64,000 bases of DNA from Treponema primitia ZAS-2. Lineage in GTDB: Bacteria; Spirochaetota; Spirochaetia; Treponematales; Breznakiellaceae. The stretch lies in NCBI RefSeq assembly GCF_000214375.1, contig NC_015578.1, positions 3,596,001-3,660,000 of the forward strand, in the 5' to 3' direction. Within the stretch, counting starts at the first letter, position 1, and each line of letters begins with the position of its first letter. Below, piece after piece: positions 35,068 to 43,996 of this stretch. The notes below the pieces were generated by a model. The model made no database searches, was not told where the DNA came from, and was given only the letters and a program-made list of their open reading frames with translations. The position numbers and the translations under genes were made by a program.

Positions 35068-36449
35068 CAAAAATACTAATCATTGATGATGAACCGGGGA
35101 TACGGAAAACCCTTGCCTCCATATTGGAAGATGAACACTACCTTGTGCATACTTCGGAGGACGCTATCATGGGGATGGACTTTCTGGAACAGGAACCGGT
35201 GAACCTGATTTTTCTTGATGTGCTGCTGCCCCGCCTGGGGGGCCTTGAAGCCCTGGACCGGATCCATAAAAAATGGCCCGGGATAGAGGTGGTGATCATT
35301 TCCGGGCACGCCAATGTGGACATGGCAGTCCGGGCAGTAAAACTAGGGGCCTTTGATTTTCTGGAAAAGCCCCTGTCCCTGGACAAGGTGCTTACGGTTT
35401 GCCGTAACGCCCTGGCACTGCAAAAACTCAGAGAAGAAAATACGGACCTGCGAAAAAATATCCTGAACAGCGATGATATCATCGGCGCCAGTGAACCCAT
35501 AGCCCGGGTTCGGGAACTGATCAAACAGGCCGCTATCAGCGACGCCCGGATCCTGATCACCGGGGAAAACGGCACGGGCAAGGAACTGGTGGCCCGGGCG
35601 GTGCACCGGCTTTCCTCCCGGGCGGGCAAGGCTTTTGTGGAAGTGAACTGCGCGGCCATTCCGGAAACCCTCATCGAAAGCGAACTCTTCGGCCATGAAA
35701 AGGGGGCCTTTACCGATGCGGTCGCAAGCCGCAAGGGCCGCTTCGAACTGGCCTACCAGGGGACCCTTTTCCTGGACGAGATTGGGGATATGAGCCTGGC
35801 AGCCCAGGCCAAGGTCCTGCGGGTCATCCAGGAACAGAAACTTGAGCGGGTGGGGGGTGAAAAAACCATTGATACGGATGTGCGTATCCTGGCGGCCACC
35901 AATAAAAACCTGGAGGAAGAATGCGCGCGGGGCCGCTTCCGGCAGGACCTCTTCTTCCGGCTCAACGTGATCCCCATCAATATGCCCCCACTCCGGGAGC
36001 GGCCCGGGGACATACTCCTGCTGCTCCGCCACTTTCTGGGAGAGCTGGGGGTGGAATGGCCGGAAATGGAAGACGGAGCCCGGGATATGCTTCTGGCCCA
36101 CCCATGGCCTGGGAATGTGCGGGAACTTAAAAACCTGGCGGAGCGAATTGCTGTACTCTGCAATGGGGAAAAAATCAAAACCGGGGTGCTCCAGGATATG
36201 CTCAAAAAAAACCCCGGGGCAGAAAAAAATCCGGAAAAATCCGGGGGGGACACTTTACAAAACCAATTGCCACTGGATATATTTAAACTTGATTATACAG
36301 AAGCCAAAGAAGTATTTGAAAAGAACTATTTGGAGTACCAGCTTGCTCAAAACGGCGGCATCATTTCCCGAACCGCCGAGGCCATCGGTGTTTATCCAAG
36401 TAATCTCCATGCAAAAATACGAAAATACGGATTAAGGACAGAACGATGA
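35064..36449 (+). CDS. NtrC-family sigma-54-dependent response regulator
   Basis: 461 residues. The receiver has Asp52 in LIFLDVLLPRLGG. The AAA+ domain has Walker A TGENGTGKE (about 167-175), Walker B TLFLDEIGDM, and the arginine-finger region RFRQDLFFRLNVIP. The sigma-54 contact loop reads GAFTDA (214-219) where most activators have GAFTGA. The C-terminal Fis-type HTH is GGIISRTAEAIGVYPSNLHAKIRKYG. It is activated by phosphorylation from the preceding kinase and opens sigma-54 promoters. Its stop overlaps the lexA start by 4 nt. Confidence 0.9.
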   Translation: MTKILIIDDEPGIRKTLASILEDEHYLVHTSEDAIMGMDFLEQEPVNLIFLDVLLPRLGGLEALDRIHKKWPGIEVVIISGHANVDMAVRAVKLGAFDFLEKPLSLDKVLTVCRNALALQKLREENTDLRKNILNSDDIIGASEPIARVRELIKQAAISDARILITGENGTGKELVARAVHRLSSRAGKAFVEVNCAAIPETLIESELFGHEKGAFTDAVASRKGRFELAYQGTLFLDEIGDMSLAAQAKVLRVIQEQKLERVGGEKTIDTDVRILAATNKNLEEECARGRFRQDLFFRLNVIPINMPPLRERPGDILLLLRHFLGELGVEWPEMEDGARDMLLAHPWPGNVRELKNLAERIAVLCNGEKIKTGVLQDMLKKNPGAEKNPEKSGGDTLQNQLPLDIFKLDYTEAKEVFEKNYLEYQLAQNGGIISRTAEAIGVYPSNLHAKIRKYGLRTER

Positions 36450-37066
36450 AAGAGCTTACCCAGAAGCAAAGAAATGTACTGGATTTTATTACTGGATACA
36501 TTAAAGACCATGCCTTTCCGCCTACCATGCGGGAAATTGGGGAGTATTTTTCCATCTCCGTGAAAGGGGCCTACGATCATGTGGAGGCCCTGCGGAAAAA
36601 GGGCTTCCTCCGGCTGGGAGATAAACGTTCCAGAACCTTAGAAATAATAAAGGACGATCCGGATACCAATCCGGGAGTTAAATTCAAGCAGATCCTGGAG
36701 GTGCCCCTTTTGGGAACCGTTGCCGCTGGACGGCCCATACTTTCTGAGGAAAACTGGGAGGGGACCATCCCCATTCACCACTCGTTGCTCAAAAGAAACG
36801 CCGACCACTTTGCCCTCACGGTCCGGGGAGATTCCATGATTGGGGCGGGCATTATGGACGGGGATATAGCGGTGATTGAAAAGCGGGAATCTGCGGAAAA
36901 TCAGGAAATCGTAGTAGCCCTGGTGGATGAGGCGGTAACCCTGAAACGGTTCTTCAAAGAAAGCAACCGGATCCGGCTGGAACCGGAAAATCCTAAATAC
37001 AAACCCATTTTTACCCAGAATGCCCGTATCCTGGGGCGTCTGGCTCACATCATCCGTTCCTACTGA
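36446..37066 (+). CDS. lexA: LexA repressor
   Basis: The 206-residue protein has an N-terminal winged HTH (TQKQRNVLDFITGYI, PPTMREIGEYFSI), a self-cleavage site Ala94-Gly95 in GTVAAGRP, and a catalytic dyad Ser130 (VRGDSMIGAG) and Lys167 (AVTLKRFF). It represses SOS genes and is inactivated by RecA-stimulated cleavage. It overlaps the NtrC-type gene by 4 nt, which is an unusual coupling of SOS control to a two-component operon. I found no obvious LexA box in the short upstream gaps. Confidence 0.9.
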   Translation: MKELTQKQRNVLDFITGYIKDHAFPPTMREIGEYFSISVKGAYDHVEALRKKGFLRLGDKRSRTLEIIKDDPDTNPGVKFKQILEVPLLGTVAAGRPILSEENWEGTIPIHHSLLKRNADHFALTVRGDSMIGAGIMDGDIAVIEKRESAENQEIVVALVDEAVTLKRFFKESNRIRLEPENPKYKPIFTQNARILGRLAHIIRSY

Positions 37067-37073
37067 GACTGAA

Positions 37074-38042
37074 ATGGCCAAAGGAAACTGCCTTCTGTTC
37101 CTGGGCCCCGAATTCGGGGAAAAGCAGGATGCTATTGAACTTATACGAAAGAATTTGCAAAAACAGTACGGCGCCCCCCCAGAGGAGGGTTCCTTCTATG
37201 TGGGGGAAACCGCAGTAAACGAGATGGTCTCGGTACTGCGCAACGGCTCTCTTTTTTTCGACGCCCAGCTTTTCTTTATCAAAAACGCCGAACTCCTTAA
37301 AAAGAAGGACGATTTGGAACTTCTGGGTTCTTACATGGCCGCCCCTCAGGAAGATACCACTCTTATCCTCATCTCTGACAACACCAGCTTGGACAAGGCC
37401 CTGGAAAAAGTGGTGAGCAAGGAGGGGAAACGGATCTTCTGGGAACTCTTTGAAAATAAAAAGACAGAATGGGTGGCAAATTTTTTCCGCCGTGAGGGCT
37501 ACCGGATCAACAGCGAGGGCATAGAGGCCATCCTGGAACTGGTGGAAAACAACACCGACAGCCTCAGACGGGAATGTTCCCGGCTCATGCTCTTTTTGGG
37601 GAAGGACGAAGTTGTGGGAGAAACAGAGGTAGAAAAATGGCTGTCCCATACCAGGGAAGAATCGGCCTTCACCCTCTTTTCCCGCATCGCCGAAGGAGAC
37701 CTGAGCCGAAGCGCAGAAATACTGCACACCCTCCTGGCCGCAAAAGAAACGCCAACGGCTATTTTAGGGGTCATGGCATGGTGCTTCAGGAAACTCCGGG
37801 ACTATATCGCCCTCACCGCAAACGGCGCTCCTAATGATTTTGAATTCAGAAAAATCGGCCTGGCCTCTACCAGGGTAAGAAAAGACTATGCCGCCGCCGG
37901 CCCCCGCTACGGAACTATCGGCGCCGACGCATGCCTTGCCTTAACCGCAGACTTTGATATGCGCATCAGATCTACCGGTTCAGGATTTGCAGAGGTGTTG
38001 ATGGATCTGTATCTCTGCAAAATAACCGGCCTGGCAAACTAA
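37074..38042 (+). CDS. holA: DNA polymerase III delta subunit
   Basis: The start MAKGNCLLFLGPEFGEK (37074) is chosen over 37020, which would overlap lexA. The 322-residue protein has the clamp-loader delta fold: LFLGPEFGEKQDAIELI, LRNGSLFFDAQLFFIKNAELL, RREGYRINSEGIEAILELVENNTDSLRRECSRLMLF, and a C-terminal helical collar. It opens the beta clamp for loading at primed sites. It lies 7 bp after lexA and is the last gene of the operon. Confidence 0.85.
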   Translation: MAKGNCLLFLGPEFGEKQDAIELIRKNLQKQYGAPPEEGSFYVGETAVNEMVSVLRNGSLFFDAQLFFIKNAELLKKKDDLELLGSYMAAPQEDTTLILISDNTSLDKALEKVVSKEGKRIFWELFENKKTEWVANFFRREGYRINSEGIEAILELVENNTDSLRRECSRLMLFLGKDEVVGETEVEKWLSHTREESAFTLFSRIAEGDLSRSAEILHTLLAAKETPTAILGVMAWCFRKLRDYIALTANGAPNDFEFRKIGLASTRVRKDYAAAGPRYGTIGADACLALTADFDMRIRSTGSGFAEVLMDLYLCKITGLAN

Positions 38043-38061
38043 ACCTTTCCTTTCGCTACTT

Positions 38062-40128
38062 TCAACGAAGTTTCCCGTGCAGTAATGCTACCAGATCTTC
38101 CCGGGTTTTTGCTTCAATTATCTTTTCCCTGACATCAGGGTTGTTCAGTACAGCACCCACTGAGGCCAGAAACTGGATGTGGGGACCCGTGGTTTTTTTA
38201 GCGGAAACCACCATGATGAAAAGCCGGGAGGGCAGACCGTCCATGGATTCAAAGTCCACGCCCTGTTTCTTGATACCCACGGCCACACAGATATCCCGTA
38301 CCCCCTCGGTCTTGGCATGAGGCAGGGCGATACCATTTTGCATGCCCGTACTCATGGTCTTTTCCCTCTGGGACACATCCTCCAGGACCTGATCCCTATC
38401 CTCCAATTTTCCCTGGGAATGCAGAATCTCTACCATTTCTGTGAGTATTTCTTCCTTGGTGTTTCCCTTAAGATCCAGGGAAACACATTCTGCCTGAATC
38501 AGGGACAGCACATCATCATTGGTCCGTCCGCCGGGATCCAAAAGCCCTTTTTTCATGGCGCCGGGGTCCGAAGAATCCTTTAGTTTCTGAATAGTATCAC
38601 TGAGCCGCAGTATTACTTCGTACACCGCAGTCTTTACAAAAGGCATATCCATACCGGAAGTTTCTATGGTTACCATACTCTCCGCCTCAGTGATAGAAAG
38701 ACTGATATCGTCTTTCCTGGCCTGGGAGAGCCCCTCATCAATATTCATCATCTGAACATAGAAGCCTTCGGCTTTGAGGTCCCTGAGAAGGTTGTCTACC
38801 ACTAAATCTGCGATCTCATCGGAGAAAAATTCCCATTCAGAAACTGCCGAATCATCCCCCTTGACAGGTTTCCTGGTCCCCGGGCCGGGTATTTTCAGGG
38901 AAGCGCTCAAAAGGGGCGCCGCAGCCAGGGTGGTGATCAGGGTCATGATGATGATCACCCCAAAAAGCTGATCGTCCAGGACACCGGAAGCCCGTCCTAT
39001 GCCGGCGATGATCAGGGCCACTTCGCCCCGGGGCACCATCCCAGCGCCGATCCGCAGGGCGCCCCGGAAATTAAACCCCAAAAGAAGGGCCGGCCCGCCA
39101 CAGCCTGCCACCTTGGAAAAGACCGCCGCCAAGGTATAGATGGCGCCGAAGATCAGCACCGGGGGCGAGGCAATTTCTCTGAGGTTTACCATCATACCCA
39201 TGACCGCGAAAAAGATGGGCACAAAAAATTCGTAAAGCCCATGGATCCGTTCCTGGATCACCGCAGCAATATCGGTTTTAGAAAGGGAAAGCCCGGTAAC
39301 ATAAGCGCCGATAATCATGGCCAGCCCCTGTTTTTCAAAGACCCCCGCCAGCAGCAGGGCAATCCCAAGGGCTAGCACGGAAAAATCAAAGGTGCTCTTG
39401 AACAGTTTAAGAAAGCCGGCAATCTTTCTGGAAAAGATCAGCCCCAGAGCGGTAAAGCCCAGCCAGATGCCAAAAGCCTTCCCCGCAATGCCCAAAATAG
39501 CGGCGCCGTTCAGGCTGCCGCCCTGCCCCCCGGTGAGGAGGGCCACAATCCCCAAGACCACCGCCAGAGCAATAATTCCCAGCACATCGTCAAAGACCGC
39601 CGCCGCCAAAATGGTGACCCCCTCGGGGGAATCCATCCGCTTATGGTCCGACAGGATCCGGGCGGTGATACCCACGGAAGTGGCGGTAGAGAGAACCCCC
39701 AGAAAAAGACACCGGGGATCCATAAAGGAAGCGTGGAGCATGAAAACCCCGGTAAAAGCGCCCAGAGAAAAGGAGAAAACCACCCCCCCAATACCGATGA
39801 CCCCGCCGGCCAGGGAATACCTAAGAAAAAGCCCCAGATCTGTTTCCAGCCCTGAGGCAAAAAGCAAAATAATCGACGCCACCGTGGCAAAAGCGTAGAG
39901 CTCCGAACTTACCGCCAGGGCACCCTCCCCCAGGGGAAATAGCCCCTGGGCAAAGCCCGGCAATGATATCCCCCCCAGGGCATAGGGCCCGATAGCCACC
40001 CCGGCCAGGAGTTCCCCCAGCACCGAGGGGATACCGACACGTTTGACCAGTCTGCCCCCCAGGCGGACCGCAAAGATGATAATCCCTAATTGCAGAACCA
40101 GTTCAGACATGATTTCAGTTATATTCAT
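38062..40128 (-). CDS. CPA2-type Na+/H+ (or K+/H+) antiporter fused to a PTS EIIA domain
   Basis: 688 residues. The N-terminal about 395 residues form a Kef/NhaP-type exchanger with 12 or more TMs (GIPSVLGELLAGVAIGPYAL; AAAVFDDVLGIIALAVV, with the Asp-Asp ion-binding pair). A cytoplasmic linker domain of about 110 residues follows. The C-terminus (about 540-688) is a fructose/nitrogen-type EIIA domain with His604 in NGIALPHAKTEGV. Phosphorylation of His604 by HPr could gate the exchanger. HPr and HprK are encoded 5 kb away on the opposite strand. AGAGG lies 5 nt before the ATG. Confidence 0.88.
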   Translation of the reverse strand: MNITEIMSELVLQLGIIIFAVRLGGRLVKRVGIPSVLGELLAGVAIGPYALGGISLPGFAQGLFPLGEGALAVSSELYAFATVASIILLFASGLETDLGLFLRYSLAGGVIGIGGVVFSFSLGAFTGVFMLHASFMDPRCLFLGVLSTATSVGITARILSDHKRMDSPEGVTILAAAVFDDVLGIIALAVVLGIVALLTGGQGGSLNGAAILGIAGKAFGIWLGFTALGLIFSRKIAGFLKLFKSTFDFSVLALGIALLLAGVFEKQGLAMIIGAYVTGLSLSKTDIAAVIQERIHGLYEFFVPIFFAVMGMMVNLREIASPPVLIFGAIYTLAAVFSKVAGCGGPALLLGFNFRGALRIGAGMVPRGEVALIIAGIGRASGVLDDQLFGVIIIMTLITTLAAAPLLSASLKIPGPGTRKPVKGDDSAVSEWEFFSDEIADLVVDNLLRDLKAEGFYVQMMNIDEGLSQARKDDISLSITEAESMVTIETSGMDMPFVKTAVYEVILRLSDTIQKLKDSSDPGAMKKGLLDPGGRTNDDVLSLIQAECVSLDLKGNTKEEILTEMVEILHSQGKLEDRDQVLEDVSQREKTMSTGMQNGIALPHAKTEGVRDICVAVGIKKQGVDFESMDGLPSRLFIMVVSAKKTTGPHIQFLASVGAVLNNPDVREKIIEAKTREDLVALLHGKLR

Positions 40129-40249
40129 GAAAACCTCTTCAAATGTAGGAAAAACGTTGAAATATTTAGAAGAGATTAGCGTATAGTTGAAAATGGTTCA
40201 ATACACCGCTTTGGCCTCGGTTAAAAAGAAACCCAAGCCAGGGCAAGAA

Positions 40250-40290
40250 GCGAAAAATCAACAACCCCGCAGCTTGCCGCGGGGTTGTTG
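40250..40290 (-). terminator. Terminator of the radical-SAM/importer operon
   Basis: 12-bp stem CAACAACCCCGC (40259-40270) with GCGGGGTTGTTG (40279-40290) and an 8-nt loop. On the minus strand it is followed by TGATTTTTCGC. It lies 85 bp after the phosphorylase stop. Confidence 0.75.
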
Positions 40291-40374
40291 TTCTCTTAAG
40301 GAATTGGACTCGGGGGTTAAAAAGGCATTAACCCCCTTCCCCACGAATGAAACAATGCTTTATTCTCAAGCCTA

Positions 40375-41199
40375 CTATGTGTTTTTTACCGTTTCAAGAA
40401 TTATCCGGGGTATAATATGGTCCCGTGAGAATTCCCGGCTATCCTTATCCGCCTGATCCCTGGCGGTATAGATAGCTTTTCCACCGAATGAATTATCCGA
40501 AATCAAAAAAACAGCCCCTGCCTTTAGCCCGGAGACTTCCGCTGCCTTAAAAAAGAGAGAGGTTTCCATTTCAATACTATCGCAACCCATTTGAAGTATC
40601 TCCTCAAGATGGGCGAATTCCGCAAATATATTATCCACACTGAAGGTTTTGCCAATATGCAAAGCCGCTTTATTACCTGATGTCACTACTTTTGCTGCGG
40701 CAATAAGATTCTTATAAATATCCTGATTGGGATAGTATTTTTCGCCGAAACAATCACTGTCCTTAAGATTTCCTTCAGTTATATACCGGCTGGCGCCTTC
40801 TCCGCAGACCGAATATTCAGGAACAACAATATCCCCCACATCCTGCCCATCAACAAGCCCGCCCACAGATCCGGCAAAAATCACATTCTTGCAGGGAGTA
40901 CAGCTCAGGGCAAATACCGCATGAGCCACCGAAGGTGCGCCCGGGCCAGTGCGCAGAAACGTTATTTTTTCTCCATTGGCTGATATTTCATACAATCTCC
41001 TAATACTATTCTCAACTATCGGAATAATTGAATCCGTATGTGCAGAAAATATTGTCGGCTCCCAGACAGGGGCGAGGATAACTGTTTCGGTGATACGACC
41101 GGGTTCGCATTTGAAGGCCATTTCGGCAATACTTGTCCTGGTTGCCCCAAAGCGCTCAATCCCCTTGAACAAACGTTGATATATCATTCCATTCTCCAT
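40375..41199 (-). CDS. Nucleoside phosphorylase (PNP/UDP family)
   Basis: The 274-residue protein of the PNP_UDP_1 family cleaves a nucleoside with phosphate to a base and ribose-1-phosphate. TGPGAPSVAHAVFALS, VIFAGSVGGL and the ribose/base-binding DSIEMETSLFFKAAEVSGLKAGAVFLISDN with the EMET motif are present. The start may be 41199 or the ATG at 41187, for which GGAG is better placed. As the last gene of the radical-SAM operon it may act on a nucleoside product such as 5'-deoxyadenosine or on a nucleoside substrate. The substrate is not predictable from sequence. Confidence 0.82.
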   Translation of the reverse strand: MENGMIYQRLFKGIERFGATRTSIAEMAFKCEPGRITETVILAPVWEPTIFSAHTDSIIPIVENSIRRLYEISANGEKITFLRTGPGAPSVAHAVFALSCTPCKNVIFAGSVGGLVDGQDVGDIVVPEYSVCGEGASRYITEGNLKDSDCFGEKYYPNQDIYKNLIAAAKVVTSGNKAALHIGKTFSVDNIFAEFAHLEEILQMGCDSIEMETSLFFKAAEVSGLKAGAVFLISDNSFGGKAIYTARDQADKDSREFSRDHIIPRIILETVKNT

Positions 41200-41216
41200 T
41201 GTTGTTTTGATAAACC

Positions 41217-41245
41217 ATACCGGCGGAGATATCCACCACCGGTAT
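41217..41245 (-). other. Intercistronic hairpin before the phosphorylase gene
   Basis: 7-bp stem ATACCGG (41217-41223) with CCGGTAT (41239-41245), just upstream of the phosphorylase ribosome-binding site. There is no U-run. It is possibly a processing or stability element. Confidence 0.45.
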
Positions 41246-41290
41246 AGTTTTCTTTTTAATTCGTTTTATTGATTCCTTAAGAACAACGAC

Positions 41291-42487
41291 TTATACAGCC
41301 AGTTTTTCTCCTGCCTGCCTGAACGCAGGATGGTCCCCGTTTTCTATCTGGAAAATTTCATGAGAAAAATTCCTGCCTGGCGTGGCATAGAAAATTTCTT
41401 CATAGGTCCGGCCAGCTTTAGAGAGCAGCTCTGCATGACGCAGCTGTACATCCCAATGCCAATCGACTGAGGGCGATCGGTGGCCTTCCAAATGTGAACC
41501 GATGCAGGGATGAAAACTCGAAGCAACCGTAACTACACCGATGGATGTAAGGTATTCGAGTCCTTCAAAAAGCACATTCTTAGGCTGGAGCCCCACCACA
41601 AAATTGCTCCGTACCCGTCCCTTGCCGAATACGTCCACAGCATGTTCAATGGCTTTAATAAAGTTATCATAGCCACCGCACATTTCCACTTTTCCGGGAT
41701 TTACAATCTCAAAATACTGCTTACCCCAGACTTCCGTATTAAATGATATGGTCCTAAATCCAGTCTCTTTATATTTATCAATAACTGACAAATCTGCCGG
41801 GGCTCCGATACAAGCGGTGCCATAAAAATCAGCTACTCCCAGTTCTGCCCTGAGCGCTTCTCCCACATCAAGGTAGTATTCCAATTCTCTCCGTTCAGGA
41901 ACAAAGCCCCCGGTAAGGGTTATATGCTTAAAGCCTTCGTCATATGCTGCCTTTACCGTTTCAGCAATAAGGCGTGGATTCTTGAGAGCCGGGCATTTGT
42001 CTTCTCCCAGCAGTTTACTATTCCGTTCGATGCCGCAGAACAGGCAAACTTTCCCTTTTTCTGTAAGGGCGCATTCGGTACTGTAAGAAATAACCAGCGA
42101 TCTATCAGGACTACCGGAAGAACTATCGTTGCCAATGTTCTTCATTCTGACACCGTCGCTGGTCGTTTTTGAATAGAACAAAGGAGGCGTAGGAAAACTT
42201 ATATCAGCCTGCCATTTCCCTAAATAGGTTACACTGAATACTCCATTTTTTTCCACAATTTCATAAGGAGAATCCTGACGATAATCAAGTCCAACATGAA
42301 ATCCGTGGGGAAGTACGAAGGCATAAGGGGCAAGCCCTCCCTCAAAATAGCTGCTTACCTTTCTTCTGAGCGCGTTATTCCCATCAAGCACACGATCAAA
42401 GATACCCTTCTCATGCCTAACGCCGTCAACAATCAGCCCGAGCTTCAGCTTAAGCTCTTCATACAAAGTTTCTTTCAGGTCACTCAT
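41291..42487 (-). CDS. Radical-SAM-like protein with CX8CX2C motif (divergent paralogue)
   Basis: 398 residues. Cys139, Cys148 and Cys151 in the segment ECALTEKGKVCLFCG give CX8CX2C in place of CX3CX2C. ITLTGGFVPERRELEYYLDVG follows, corresponding to the Gly-rich SAM-binding strand. Other shared blocks are GFRTISFNTEVW, GKGRVRSNFVVGLQP and EGHRSPSVDWHW. The N-terminal about 130 residues form a domain not seen in ordinary radical SAM enzymes. It is clearly homologous to the two proteins upstream but much more diverged. AAGGATGG precedes the ATG. A role with the peptide importer and phosphorylase is inferred from the operon only. Confidence 0.72.
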   Translation of the reverse strand: MSDLKETLYEELKLKLGLIVDGVRHEKGIFDRVLDGNNALRRKVSSYFEGGLAPYAFVLPHGFHVGLDYRQDSPYEIVEKNGVFSVTYLGKWQADISFPTPPLFYSKTTSDGVRMKNIGNDSSSGSPDRSLVISYSTECALTEKGKVCLFCGIERNSKLLGEDKCPALKNPRLIAETVKAAYDEGFKHITLTGGFVPERRELEYYLDVGEALRAELGVADFYGTACIGAPADLSVIDKYKETGFRTISFNTEVWGKQYFEIVNPGKVEMCGGYDNFIKAIEHAVDVFGKGRVRSNFVVGLQPKNVLFEGLEYLTSIGVVTVASSFHPCIGSHLEGHRSPSVDWHWDVQLRHAELLSKAGRTYEEIFYATPGRNFSHEIFQIENGDHPAFRQAGEKLAV

Positions 42488-42531
42488 TTAATCCATCCTT
42501 ACAAATAATATTAAAACTGTAAATACAGTTT

Positions 42532-42645
42532 TTATACTGCATCCTTCTTCCGGTCGAATATCGGCAAAATCTCATCTTCAATCTGAATAAATCCGCCACT
42601 TATAGTAAGATACTTAAAGCTCTCACTATAAGGAGCCCCACCCAT
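42532..42645 (-). pseudogene. 37-codon ORF resembling an internally deleted radical-SAM paralogue
   Basis: It encodes a peptide starting MGGAPYSESFKYLTISGGF and ending IFDRKKDAV. The first half resembles GFKHITLTGGF of the family (6 of 10 residues identical). The second half (IQIEDEILPIF ... AV) resembles the family C-terminus (FRIENEVFDIF ... AV). The two parts lie about 180 residues apart in intact paralogues, so this looks like the scar of a fourth copy. It lacks the cysteine motif. There is only a weak ribosome-binding site. A functional small peptide next to radical SAM genes cannot be excluded. Confidence 0.5.
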
Positions 42646-42677
42646 CTCAGCTTTTAATTACAGTGATCATAAATATT

Positions 42678-43934
42678 TTAGGCGACGGCGCCTTTGCCGG
42701 CTTCTTTAAAAATATCAAAAACTTCATTTTCAATCCGGAAAATATCAGAAGGTAGTCGATAATCCCCGGCAGTAGCATCATGGATCTGATCAAAGGTAAA
42801 GCCATTTTTCTTCCAAAACTCCGCAAGTTTTGTCGCAATTTCTATGTACCATTCGGTCTCAGGACTCCGGTGGCCTTCAAAAGCGGAACCCACATTGGGC
42901 GCCCATACATTAAAAGAGCACACAACACCTTTACCACAAAGATACTCAAAACCCTCAAGAGTCCTGGGCATAGGCTCAATGCCGGCGACAAAATTGGAAC
43001 GAACCCGACCCCAGCCGAAAACACCTACGGCATATTCCAAGGCCTTTACCCAATTATCCCAACCACCGCTTCCGTGAGCCTTACCCGGGCATACAGCTTC
43101 GTAAAAAACTTTGTCCCACAATTCAAGATTCATCGCAGTAGTGCGGAATCCTGCTTCCTTAAGTTTATGAATATTACTAAAGTCTGTAGGAGCCGCCACC
43201 GTAGCGGTACCATTAAATGTCTCCACTCCTAGAGCTTTGGCAATTTCCTCACCAGCGTCGACATAGTATTCCAATTCCCGGCGCTCGGCGACAACTCCGC
43301 CAGTCAAGGTTGCGTGATTTGCTACTCCGTGTTCAAAGGCGGCTTTTACAGTTTCCGCAACCTGTAAAGGAGTCCGCCAATAGGGACCGAATTTTTCGGT
43401 GTAAAGATCCTTGTTGTAGTTAATGTTGCAAAAGAGGCAGTCTTCATCCCGTTCCTTATAGGAGCACTCGTTACTGTACGATATAATTACATGTTGATCG
43501 TAATAATCCGCATGGCCTATTAAATCAAGAGGAACCCCATCGGAAGAAGTTTGCCCGTCATAGGGAAGTTTTTTTGAATACTGAATTTCCCCAAGACTTT
43601 TGCCCTCGTAAGTGAGGGTATGTTTACCATTAACCAATTCAACCACATAGGAAGAAGTCTCATTCCAAGTAAATGTAACCTTAAGGCCGTAGGGTAGATA
43701 AACACAACCCGGAAGATCCTTCCCCTTGTACAGCTTTCGATTCCGCCCACCTCCAAGTTTCTGCCCCCGGAAGGATTCATCCTGATGAATGGCATTAAGG
43801 GCGTTCTCTGAAATTGTAATGCCCTTGGTTCCAATATCCGCTTTCAGGCGAAGCTCTTCCCATAATTTCGCCTTTACCTGCTCCTTACTAAGGCTGCTTA
43901 CATCCGCAGTCCAGTATTTTTCATTCTGGCCCAT
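42678..43934 (-). CDS. Radical-SAM-like protein with CX8CX2C motif (paralogue 2)
   Basis: 418 residues. Cys157, Cys166 and Cys169 lie in ECSYKERDEDCLFCN. The SAM-binding-like strand is ATLTGGVVAERRELEYYV (TGG 211-213). Later blocks are GFRTTAMNLELWDKVFYEAVCPGK, GWGRVRSNFVAGIEPMP and FEGHRSPETEWYIE. The N-terminal about 145 residues (KLGGGRNRKL, YLPYGLKVTF, SDGVPLDLIG) are shared with the paralogue at 44074-45318 almost throughout; the two are about three-quarters identical by eye. AAGGAG lies 8 nt before the ATG. No assigned function is known to me. Confidence 0.75.
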   Translation of the reverse strand: MGQNEKYWTADVSSLSKEQVKAKLWEELRLKADIGTKGITISENALNAIHQDESFRGQKLGGGRNRKLYKGKDLPGCVYLPYGLKVTFTWNETSSYVVELVNGKHTLTYEGKSLGEIQYSKKLPYDGQTSSDGVPLDLIGHADYYDQHVIISYSNECSYKERDEDCLFCNINYNKDLYTEKFGPYWRTPLQVAETVKAAFEHGVANHATLTGGVVAERRELEYYVDAGEEIAKALGVETFNGTATVAAPTDFSNIHKLKEAGFRTTAMNLELWDKVFYEAVCPGKAHGSGGWDNWVKALEYAVGVFGWGRVRSNFVAGIEPMPRTLEGFEYLCGKGVVCSFNVWAPNVGSAFEGHRSPETEWYIEIATKLAEFWKKNGFTFDQIHDATAGDYRLPSDIFRIENEVFDIFKEAGKGAVA

Positions 43935-43996
43935 CTTTTTTCTCCTTGATATGCAAAAATCGCATCGGCATAGCCGGTGTTTTAAAAATTTAAAAT

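Noticed and set aside
40187-40456. 89-codon plus-strand ORF
   Set aside because: It runs through the terminator hairpin and into the antisense of the phosphorylase; no ribosome-binding site and no homology that I recognise.
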